Origin: a bacterium
GTDB taxonomy: Bacteria > Cyanobacteriota > Vampirovibrionia > Gastranaerophilales > Gastranaerophilaceae
Reading direction: 5' to 3'
Assembly: GCA_017433195.1 (NCBI GenBank)
Contig: JAFRHR010000038.1
Location: forward strand, 1-40,477
DNA length: 40,477 nt
The notes beneath the pieces were generated by a model that searched no databases, was not told the origin of the DNA, and saw nothing but the letters and a program-made list of their open reading frames with translations. Positions 34,232-40,477 of the stretch are shown here, piece after piece (the stretch's first letter is position 1; the number at the start of each line of letters is the position of its first letter). Both the position numbers and the translations under genes were made by a program.

Positions 34232-35145
34232 TGGACAAAAAACGCTATAATCAATACAGTGCCTACCTTAAAGAAAAGTTTGGAGTTAAGGTATATAAAA
34301 TAACGCTTGATGCGGGGTTTTCATGCCCGAACCGTGACGGAACAATTTCAAGCGGAGGTTGTATTTTTTGCGGTGATGACGGAAGTTTTTCACAGGCACA
34401 CTCAAACAAATTAAGTATCACGGAACAACTTGACGAAGGAATTAAAAACCTTTCGGAAAGATTTAAAGCCGAAAAGTTTATGTCATATTTTCAGGCTTTT
34501 TCAAACACCTATAAGCCCGTAGAGGAACTTGAAAAAATATACAAAGAAGCCCTTAATCATAAAAATATTGTAGGAATTTCAATAGGAACCCGTCCCGATT
34601 GCATTGATGATGACAAGTTAAAACTCATCTCATCTTTCAAAGACGATTATTACACCTGGATAGAGTACGGCTTACAGAGTATTCACGACAAAACTCTCAA
34701 AAAAATAAACAGAGGGCACGATTACGATTGTTTTTTAAGGGCTTATGAAAAAACGAAAAAATACGGAATAAATGTATGCGTTCACGTGATTTTGGGCTTA
34801 TGGGAAACAAAAGAAGAAATGATGGAAACAGCTAAAGAACTTGCAAGGCTCGAAATTGACGGAATAAAAATTCACATGCTCTGCGTTTTGAAAGGCACAA
34901 AACTCGAACAAATGTACAATAACAACGAAATTGATTTTATGAGCGAAGACGATTATATAAATACGGTCTGCGACTTTTTGGAATACTTACCTCAAAAAAC
35001 TTTAATTCACCGCCTTGCCGGAAACGGGTTAAAGAAAAATTTAGTTTACCCCAGATGGCTTGGAAAGAAGCTCGATTGTCTAAACAAAATAGACAGAGAA
35101 TTTATAAGACGTGATACTTTTCAGGGATACAGGTTTGGTGTATAA
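34231..35145 (+). CDS. Radical SAM protein, TIGR01212/YhcC family
   Basis: A 304-aa radical SAM protein with the unusual cluster motif C-x11-C-x2-C (Cys32, Cys44, Cys47, in [17 protein letters not shown]), preceded by [11 protein letters not shown]. The spacing and the later [39 protein letters not shown] and [20 protein letters not shown] segments match the YhcC/TIGR01212 family. Its reaction is not established. It is coupled to the zinc-ribbon gene upstream, and the smpB -10 box overlaps its stop codon. Confidence 0.9.
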   Translation: MDKKRYNQYSAYLKEKFGVKVYKITLDAGFSCPNRDGTISSGGCIFCGDDGSFSQAHSNKLSITEQLDEGIKNLSERFKAEKFMSYFQAFSNTYKPVEELEKIYKEALNHKNIVGISIGTRPDCIDDDKLKLISSFKDDYYTWIEYGLQSIHDKTLKKINRGHDYDCFLRAYEKTKKYGINVCVHVILGLWETKEEMMETAKELARLEIDGIKIHMLCVLKGTKLEQMYNNNEIDFMSEDDYINTVCDFLEYLPQKTLIHRLAGNGLKKNLVYPRWLGKKLDCLNKIDREFIRRDTFQGYRFGV

Positions 35146-35146
35146 T
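35141..35146 (+). promoter_or_regulatory. -10 box of smpB, leaderless arrangement
   Basis: TATAAT (35141-35146) preceded by TG, then 7 nt (CGTCACT) to the ATG at 35154. A weak -35 (TTTTCA, 35118-35123) is at 17 nt. The box overlaps the stop codon of the upstream gene. Confidence 0.6.
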
Positions 35147-35153
35147 CGTCACT

Positions 35154-35600
35154 ATGGAAAGAAAAACTATCTCAACTAACAAAAAAGCATTTCATGATTA
35201 CACTATTTTTGAAAAATATATTTCCGGAATAGTGTTAACAGGCACTGAAATTAAGTCAATAAGGAGAAATGCAATAAATTTAAAAGACAGTTTCGCAAGA
35301 ATTGAAAACGGAGAAGTTTTTTTATACAATTGTCATATATCACCCTATGAACAGGGGAACAGATATAACCATGAGCCTGAAAGAATCAGAAAATTACTTC
35401 TTACAAAGAAAGAAATTCTGAAGATGGATTTAAAAATAAAAAAAGAGGGATATACAATAGTTCCGCTTGAAATATTTATTCAAAAAGGGCTTGCAAAACT
35501 CGAAATCGGACTTGCAAAAGGTAAAAAATTGTACGATAAAAGAGAAGACATCACAAAAAAGACTCAGGACAGAGATATCCAACGTCACTTAAAAAGATAA
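35154..35600 (+). CDS. smpB: SsrA-binding protein SmpB
   Basis: SmpB binds tmRNA and brings it to stalled ribosomes for trans-translation. The 148-aa protein has the normal length and core: [29 protein letters not shown] (split by normal variation), [28 protein letters not shown], a basic middle, and the basic C-terminal tail ([24 protein letters not shown]). No tmRNA gene is visible in this window. Confidence 0.97.
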   Translation: MERKTISTNKKAFHDYTIFEKYISGIVLTGTEIKSIRRNAINLKDSFARIENGEVFLYNCHISPYEQGNRYNHEPERIRKLLLTKKEILKMDLKIKKEGYTIVPLEIFIQKGLAKLEIGLAKGKKLYDKREDITKKTQDRDIQRHLKR

Positions 35601-35618
35601 ATTTTAAAGGAAAACATA

Positions 35619-36170
35619 ATGCTCGATAAAGATTCAATTTTAAAAAGTTTATATTCGGAAAGTTACTATATAGACAAAAATTCGCTCAATGAATTTATAA
35701 CTTCCTGGAAAATCGATCCCGTATATGAAGAAGACGGAACTGATTTTTTTGATGATTTATCAATTATGAGAATAAAAAAAGGAATAAATCTTAAAGCAAA
35801 GGGTTACAGTGATGATCAGATAATCTCCAAGTTAGGAAAACTTGAACTTCCTGTGGAAGCCCCTGTGGTAACGGAAGAAGTAAAAGAATTACCCCAAACT
35901 CCTGAATTAAAAAATATAACCCTTGATGTTACAAATCAGACATTACAGGTGCTTGCAGAGGCTATCGCAAAGAAAATCAGCGATGACATCAAAGATACCG
36001 ACATGGCATCAAAATTAATCGAAGCAGGCGGATACAAGCGTGACAGTGAAAATCTTGCCAAACAGGTTAAAGAATTACTTGATGACAACAGAAAATTAAG
36101 TGAACGAATTGATAAACTGGAAAATCATACTTTCGGAGCAAAATTAAGAAAATTATTTTTAGGTAAATAA
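35619..36170 (+). CDS. Hypothetical protein with N-terminal helical and C-terminal coiled-coil regions
   Basis: 183 aa, not recognised. The N-terminus (about 1-75: YYIDKNSLNEFITSWKIDPVYE...GYSDDQIISKLGKL) has some resemblance to a small helix-turn-helix domain. A Pro/Glu/Val-rich linker (about 80-100) follows, then a long amphipathic segment ending in KQVKELLDDNRKLSERIDKLEN, a likely coiled coil, and a basic tail (KLRKLFLGK). AAAGGA lies about 8 nt before the ATG. It follows smpB by 18 bp and may be co-transcribed. Possible roles such as scaffold or regulator are speculation. Confidence 0.65.
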   Translation: MLDKDSILKSLYSESYYIDKNSLNEFITSWKIDPVYEEDGTDFFDDLSIMRIKKGINLKAKGYSDDQIISKLGKLELPVEAPVVTEEVKELPQTPELKNITLDVTNQTLQVLAEAIAKKISDDIKDTDMASKLIEAGGYKRDSENLAKQVKELLDDNRKLSERIDKLENHTFGAKLRKLFLGK

Positions 36171-36178
36171 TTTATCTT

Positions 36179-37753
36179 TTAATTTTTAAACATTAAAACA
36201 GTCCAGTCGCCTTTACTTATAAAACTTCTGTATTTGTATTTTTTTATGCCTGAACTAATCAGCTGGTTTTTTAACCCCGAAAATAAAATATAATTTACCG
36301 GAACTTTTTCTATAAGTTCTTCCGTGTTCAGTATCTGATTAATTTGTTGCGGAGTAAAAAATTCAAGGCTGTCAAGAAAAACTATATAAACATTATTTCT
36401 ATAATTTTTCACAATTCTGTCATTTAAATTCTTTTCTAATGCAATAAAATTTTCTTTTTCCGGATATATTTTATCGTCAGCCAAATTATAATAACGCTTT
36501 ATATTTGCTTTGTTTACAGTATGCACATTGTATTTTGTCAAATCAATGTATTTAGCAAACCTGTATTCGTTATAATATGTTATAATAACTGTATCTCCCG
36601 GCTTTATCTCCGCCATATTCAATAAATCAGCAACTATTTTATGTCCCTCTGTTCTTTTTATCTTTGTTGCGAATTTATCATTAGAAATAAATAACAAATT
36701 AGGAAGCAGCCATAATATAAACAAAAATTTGCCTATATTATATTTTGAAAAAGAATTAAACCCGACTGATACAAGCAATATCAATATCGGATATATTTCT
36801 ATCGAATATTTTGTTATAAAAACTAATTTCCCGAGAATTGCAGCCATTGAAAGTATAAAAATCCCTCCAAAAGCAACAAGAAACATCCCTTTATGTTTTT
36901 TTGCACCTTTGATAAGTGCAATTAATGCCGCAATCGGCGGAATCAGCATATACAAAATAAAGACAAAATCATGCTTATAAAAGAAGGTATTTGGCGCATT
37001 GACAAGATTTGTCAAAACGGGTGAAAAATAATCAGTCATCAAAAAACCGATATTTCTGATAGTAAATTTGCCCCACCACTGAGCAATACCCGACATTGAA
37101 AATGTGTTTAATATAAGGGGTAAACTTATCAAAAGCGGTAATCCGATAACTGAACTTATTACAATTATTTTTTTTGATGATATTTGCTTTTGACTCCAAA
37201 GTTTTGAAAACAGATAAACAACATTAAAAAATACAAAAACAAACCCTATTGTATGAGTTAAAATAATTAACAGATTAAAAATTATAAACCCTGCTATATT
37301 TTTCTTTGATAAATTATTTATCGTTTTAAGTGCGAAAAGCCAGGCCAGCGCTGAGAATAAAAACAAAAGTGAATAAAGCCTTACTTCTTGCGAATAGTAG
37401 ATTAAAAATGAAGAAACCGCAGTAATTATTGCAGAAACTCGCGCAACATTTTTATTTTCTTTATCGAGTTCTACCCCTGCAAAATACATAACAGGAATTG
37501 CAATAACAGCAGGAATTACAGAAGTTATTCTTAAAAATAAATCACTGTTTCCGCCTAACAACATCATAAATTTAAGATAAAAATAGTACAAAGGCATATG
37601 GCACTGAGTTTTTACTGCAGCCCAAAAATCCGAACCTAAAGGGATATTGGCTATATACCAGGATACATATTCATCATTCCATAAACCTTCAGGCTTTATT
37701 ATATGATTTAGCCTTATTATAAAACCAAATAGCGTTATAAAAAAAATATACAT
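36179..37753 (-). CDS. Membrane glycosyltransferase, GT39/ArnT-like
   Basis: An integral membrane protein of 524 aa with about 11 hydrophobic helices and a short C-terminal extracytoplasmic domain. The first periplasmic loop has GLWNDEYVSWYIAN, with the Asp-Glu pair typical of the GT-C catalytic loop of ArnT/PMT enzymes, then HMPLYYFYLKFMM. Such enzymes use polyprenyl-phosphate sugars. I start at 37753 (MYIFFITLFGFIIRLNH); the ATG at 37837 would overlap the divergent gene by 18 bp and adds a non-conserved basic stretch. It diverges from a GT2 gene that could make its lipid-linked donor. Confidence 0.87.
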   Translation of the reverse strand: MYIFFITLFGFIIRLNHIIKPEGLWNDEYVSWYIANIPLGSDFWAAVKTQCHMPLYYFYLKFMMLLGGNSDLFLRITSVIPAVIAIPVMYFAGVELDKENKNVARVSAIITAVSSFLIYYSQEVRLYSLLFLFSALAWLFALKTINNLSKKNIAGFIIFNLLIILTHTIGFVFVFFNVVYLFSKLWSQKQISSKKIIVISSVIGLPLLISLPLILNTFSMSGIAQWWGKFTIRNIGFLMTDYFSPVLTNLVNAPNTFFYKHDFVFILYMLIPPIAALIALIKGAKKHKGMFLVAFGGIFILSMAAILGKLVFITKYSIEIYPILILLVSVGFNSFSKYNIGKFLFILWLLPNLLFISNDKFATKIKRTEGHKIVADLLNMAEIKPGDTVIITYYNEYRFAKYIDLTKYNVHTVNKANIKRYYNLADDKIYPEKENFIALEKNLNDRIVKNYRNNVYIVFLDSLEFFTPQQINQILNTEELIEKVPVNYILFSGLKNQLISSGIKKYKYRSFISKGDWTVLMFKN

Positions 37754-37819
37754 TGCGTTTTCCCGTAAATTTGTCCTATAATAATCGTAATATATATTTT
37801 TAATAAAGGCTATTTTTTT

Positions 37820-38761
37820 ATGAAACTTATCATTCAAATTCCTTGTTACAACGAAGAAAATACATTAAGAGAGACTTTAGAAAGCATCCCTAAAAATATC
37901 TCCGGTATTGATGAAACAGAAATTCTTGTTATCAATGACGGATCAACAGATAAAACTGCAGAAATTGCGGAAAATTTCGGAGCAAAAGTAGTTTCTCATA
38001 ATAAAAACAGGGGCTTGGCAGCAGCATTTAAAACAGGAATTGCATACTGTCTTAAAAATAATGCTGATATTATTGTAAATACTGACGGAGACAACCAATA
38101 TGATGCATCATGTATTGAAAAAATTGTAACTCCAATACTTGAGCATAAAGCAGATATGATAATCGGAGCAAGAGAAACCGACAGTATAAAAACTTTTTCA
38201 CCAATTAAAAAATTCTTTCAGAAATTCGGGTCTAAAATCGTTAAACTTTTAAGTTCATCTGATATTGTAGATGCCCCCAGCGGTTTCCGAGCCTTTTCAA
38301 GAGATGCCGCACTGAAAATAAACATATTTGATAATTTCACCTACACTATGGAAACAATTCTTCAGGCAAAAGCAAAAGGCCTGACGATTCTTTCAGTTCC
38401 GATAAACGTAAACCCTCAAAAACGCAAATCAAAATTGTTTAATAATATTTTTCATTATATTTTAAAATCTGCGACAACAATTACAAGAATGTTTATTGTT
38501 TACCGTCCGTTCAGATTTTTTGCCTTCATAAGCGGAATTATACTTTTAACAGGTTTAATCATCGGGGTGAGATTTTTAGGTTTCTATTTTGCAGGTCAGG
38601 GAAACGGACACATACAATCTTTAATTTTAACCGCAATACTTTTAATTATGGGATTTCAGGTCGGAATTATTGCAATACTTGCCGATTTGCTATCCATAAA
38701 CAGAAAACTTTCTGAAGATATTCAGATAAGAATTAAAAAACTTGAACTAAAAATAAAATAA
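37820..38761 (+). CDS. Glycosyltransferase family 2, polyprenyl-phosphate sugar synthase-like
   Basis: A 313-aa protein with an N-terminal GT-A domain: IPCYNEENTLRETLESIP (about 5-22), ILVINDGSTDKTAEIA (nucleotide-sugar binding), NRGLAAAFKTG, and NTDGDNQYDASCIEKIV (metal-binding DxD). Two hydrophobic helices follow near the C-terminus (about 230-255 and 268-295). This is the layout of DPM1/GtrB/ArnC-like enzymes that transfer a sugar to undecaprenyl phosphate. The divergent GT39 gene next door probably uses the product. Confidence 0.9.
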   Translation: MKLIIQIPCYNEENTLRETLESIPKNISGIDETEILVINDGSTDKTAEIAENFGAKVVSHNKNRGLAAAFKTGIAYCLKNNADIIVNTDGDNQYDASCIEKIVTPILEHKADMIIGARETDSIKTFSPIKKFFQKFGSKIVKLLSSSDIVDAPSGFRAFSRDAALKINIFDNFTYTMETILQAKAKGLTILSVPINVNPQKRKSKLFNNIFHYILKSATTITRMFIVYRPFRFFAFISGIILLTGLIIGVRFLGFYFAGQGNGHIQSLILTAILLIMGFQVGIIAILADLLSINRKLSEDIQIRIKKLELKIK

Positions 38762-39301
38762 CTATTTAAAAGCCCCCCAGGCTCTTATTGCTCCGTTTTC
38801 GTACATTATCAAATAGTATTGACCTTCTTCAATATATTCTATTGTGGCATTTCTGTACACATAATCAAATTCAGGCGGGGTATTTCCGTATTTTGCATAC
38901 TTTATTCTGATTTTTTCTTCTATTTTTTCTTTTGCAGTTTTTCTTTTTCTCTTTTTCTTTTTAGCCTCAATTTCCTGCATGCGCTTTACTTCTTCTTTGT
39001 TTTCTGCAATTTTAAATACCGGAATAACCGCAATAAGATTATGACTTTCTATAATCAGCATAAATTCTTTGTCGTCAGTAAGCGCAAGTTCATAGTGTCC
39101 GGGTTTTATAAAATTTCCCTGATGATCAGGAATGTAATCTTTGATAATAAGTGTCGGCTGTTCTATTTCAGGCAGACGATACCGGTATAAGCTACTCTGA
39201 GTATTCATAATACCTGACGGCGTAACAGGATAAGGTGCTACAGGCATTTCTCTGTCTAATGATTTATGCCAGGGGGTTATAACTCCGCCATCACCTATCA
39301 T
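38762..39301 (-). CDS. Hypothetical protein encoded with rnpA (179 aa)
   Basis: Not recognised. A soluble protein with a Pro-rich N-terminus, a central beta-rich part (PGHYELALTDDKEFMLIIESHNLIAVIPVF, split by loops), a highly basic Lys/Arg stretch (EAKKKKRKRKTAKEKIEEKIR, about 110-131) that may form a helix and bind nucleic acid, and a C-terminal beta part ending GQYYLIMYENGAIRAWG. It begins with a 4-bp ATGA overlap with the rnpA stop, so it is translated from the rnpA mRNA. In many bacteria this place is taken by yidD, which this protein does not resemble. Confidence 0.7.
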   Translation of the reverse strand: MIGDGGVITPWHKSLDREMPVAPYPVTPSGIMNTQSSLYRYRLPEIEQPTLIIKDYIPDHQGNFIKPGHYELALTDDKEFMLIIESHNLIAVIPVFKIAENKEEVKRMQEIEAKKKKRKRKTAKEKIEEKIRIKYAKYGNTPPEFDYVYRNATIEYIEEGQYYLIMYENGAIRAWGAFK

Positions 39302-39654
39302 AGATTACCTCCATCTTTTACGCCGAGCAAAGATTTTATACTTTCATCAATCTCTTTAAAAGTCAGATTTAGCGCACTTTCATGCCCGACAAAAATCAGG
39401 GATAAATAATCAGAGGTGAATCCGTTTTTTATTAAAAGTCTGCAACTTTCTCTCATTAAACGTTTCAAACGATTTCTTTTTGTAGCACGTTTATGAGTTT
39501 TTTTGCTCACAACAAAACCGATTTTTAATTCTTCATCTTCTTTTTTTTCTCTGCCAAAATAAACGGTTATCCCGTTTTTGTGTTTTGAGTTTTTGTTATT
39601 ATAAGTTGCAGTAAACGCAACTTTTTTCTTTAATCTGTTATCCTGCTGCAGCAT
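39298..39654 (-). CDS. rnpA: Ribonuclease P protein component
   Basis: The small basic subunit of RNase P, which matures tRNA 5' ends. The 118-aa protein starts with MLQQDNRLKKKVAF (compare MLxxxxRLxxxxDF), and has the signature KIGFVVSKKTHKRATKRNRLKRLMRES. Its promoter overlaps the terminator region of the preceding small gene: TGC-TATAAT (extended -10) followed by a short leader with GAGGGA. The usual neighbour rpmH is not upstream, and the following gene is an unknown protein rather than yidD. Confidence 0.93.
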   Translation of the reverse strand: MLQQDNRLKKKVAFTATYNNKNSKHKNGITVYFGREKKEDEELKIGFVVSKKTHKRATKRNRLKRLMRESCRLLIKNGFTSDYLSLIFVGHESALNLTFKEIDESIKSLLGVKDGGNL

Positions 39655-39682
39655 ATTTCCCTCAAACTGTATTATAGCATAA

Positions 39683-39715
39683 CAAAAAACAGGCGGTCTA
39701 AATATGCCGCCTGTT
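39683..39715 (-). terminator. Terminator after the first small tandem gene
   Basis: Minus strand: AACAGGCGG stem with CCGCCTGTT (39688-39696 / 39707-39715), loop of 10 nt, followed by a T-run. It separates the small gene at 39736 from rnpA. Confidence 0.88.
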
Positions 39716-39735
39716 CGTTTATTTAATATTATATA

Positions 39736-40035
39736 TTAATAATGATAATAATAATCGTTGTTCGGATACTGACCTGTTTCGTCAACGAATTCCGCACGAG
39801 CCTTTCTGCTGTATGCTTGGCCTAATTCATCCTGTATTGAATGATATTCTCTGTACAAATCATCATTTGTCATAATTTCGTGCGGGGAATGAGCATCCAT
39901 AAATTCACGGCATCTTTTACCCACTCTTTGCCATTCTTCAGTTGCCTTGCGAACTTCTTCTCTTGTTTTTTCAGTACTTTTAAAGTTTATCTTTTTTGAG
40001 TACATCATATTGTTTGAGATAGCATTAATCATCAT
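39736..40035 (-). CDS. Small tandem-paralogue protein with INFKS tag (99 aa)
   Basis: Unrecognised charged helical protein. It begins MMINAISNNMMYSKKINFKSTEKTRE, then RKATEEWQRVGKRCREFMDAH, EYHSIQDELGQAYSRKARAEF and a Tyr-rich end. It is a clear paralogue of the gene upstream, and its INFKS near residue 17 echoes the FRGQ/FKGQ tags of the two metallopeptidases. No signal peptide or membrane helix. The ATG is preceded by AGAGAAAA rather than a strong ribosome site. Ends at a good terminator. Confidence 0.78.
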   Translation of the reverse strand: MMINAISNNMMYSKKINFKSTEKTREEVRKATEEWQRVGKRCREFMDAHSPHEIMTNDDLYREYHSIQDELGQAYSRKARAEFVDETGQYPNNDYYYHY

Positions 40036-40070
40036 AATTTTTTCTCTTATTTATTATTTAAATATCAATA

Positions 40071-40367
40071 TTATGTGTAATAATAAGACGAACCGCTTGG
40101 ATAACGACCTTTTTCATCAGCATATTCTTCTCGAACTTTTCTGGCATATGCACGACCTAAATCATCCTGCATTGAATGATATTCATTACGTACTTTTTCA
40201 TCGGTAAAAATTTCATCTTTATGAGCTTTCCAAAATTCATCACATTTTTCGCCTTGTCTTTGCCATTCTTCAGTCGCTCTTTGAACCCTTTCTCTTGACT
40301 GTTCCGTACTTTTAAAATTTATTTTTTGAGGGGTCATCACACGGTTTTGGATTGCACTAATCATCAT
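40071..40367 (-). CDS. Small tandem-paralogue protein with INFKS tag (98 aa)
   Basis: Paralogue of the 99-aa protein: MMISAIQNRVMTPQKINFKSTEQSRE, RATEEWQRQGEKCDEFWKAH, EYHSMQDDLGRAYARKVREEY and YYYT at the end. About half of the residues are identical by eye over the full length, and the gene lies 35 bp upstream in the same direction, so the pair is a tandem duplication. AGGAGAAG precedes the ATG at a normal distance. Function unknown; the conserved WQR and YHSxQDxLGxAY segments would be the ones to search. Confidence 0.78.
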   Translation of the reverse strand: MMISAIQNRVMTPQKINFKSTEQSRERVQRATEEWQRQGEKCDEFWKAHKDEIFTDEKVRNEYHSMQDDLGRAYARKVREEYADEKGRYPSGSSYYYT

Positions 40368-40477
40368 AAATTTCTTCTCCTGTTTTAATTATTTTATTTT
40401 AACAACACATGGGTTTTAAGACCTGTGAAAAAAATTTTTGCTATTTCAAACAAATTTTCTTTACAAAAAATAATAAT

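Overview
This is an AT-rich bacterial window with compact genes on both strands. Most genes are housekeeping, mixed with a small accessory set. I infer a member of Candidatus Melainabacteria / Vampirovibrionia, most likely a gut Gastranaerophilales-type genome. The grounds are the base composition, a Kdo transferase (so a Gram-negative envelope), and several lineage-specific-looking proteins that carry a short N-terminal 'xF[KR][GS]' motif. No 16S or other decisive marker is present, so the taxonomic call is moderate.

Layout. 1-5.5 kb (+): the 3' end of an rRNA pseudouridine synthase, coaE, a COG2509-type FAD protein, a VicK/PhoR-like histidine kinase and folC. 5.5-6.0 kb: a tiny divergent pair (67-aa protein / 47-aa ribbon-helix-helix regulator) around three operator-like repeats. 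6.2-10.3 kb (-): a formyltransferase, ribF, groEL and groES. 10.5-11.5 kb (+): a PilZ protein and an 85-aa unknown. 11.5-12.3 kb: a long hairpin-rich non-coding block. 12.3-14.7 kb (+): rnhA, a PQ-loop protein and lysS. 14.7-20.4 kb (-): two large paralogous putative gluzincin metallopeptidases and waaA. 20.5-22.3 kb (+): a variant dnaJ and queE. 22.5-24.9 kb: a lone sugar ABC permease diverging from a phosphohexomutase. 25.2-29.0 kb (-): an EF-hand protein, a BaiN/HI0933-type flavoprotein, folK and a MATE exporter. 29.1-34.0 kb (+): a riboflavin operon (ribE, ribBA, two GNAT proteins, ribD). 34.1-36.2 kb (+): a zinc ribbon, a radical SAM protein, smpB and a coiled-coil protein. 36.2-38.8 kb: a divergent GT39/GT2 glycosyltransferase pair. 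38.8-40.4 kb (-): rnpA with an unknown partner, and two tandem paralogous small proteins.

Cross-cutting themes. (1) Many first genes have a sigma70-type -10 box ending exactly 6-7 nt before the start codon, which implies leaderless mRNAs, while other genes keep good Shine-Dalgarno sites. (2) A family of nested palindromic repeats of about 80 bp, related to CCTTCCCTAATTAGGGAAGG and flanked by TACCCACC/GGTGGGTA arms, sits at gene 3' ends. (3) The two large metallopeptidases and the two small tandem proteins share an N-terminal [VTN]F[KR][GS] tag and are the most likely lineage-specific biology here. No tRNA, rRNA, CRISPR array, IS transposase or phage gene was found.
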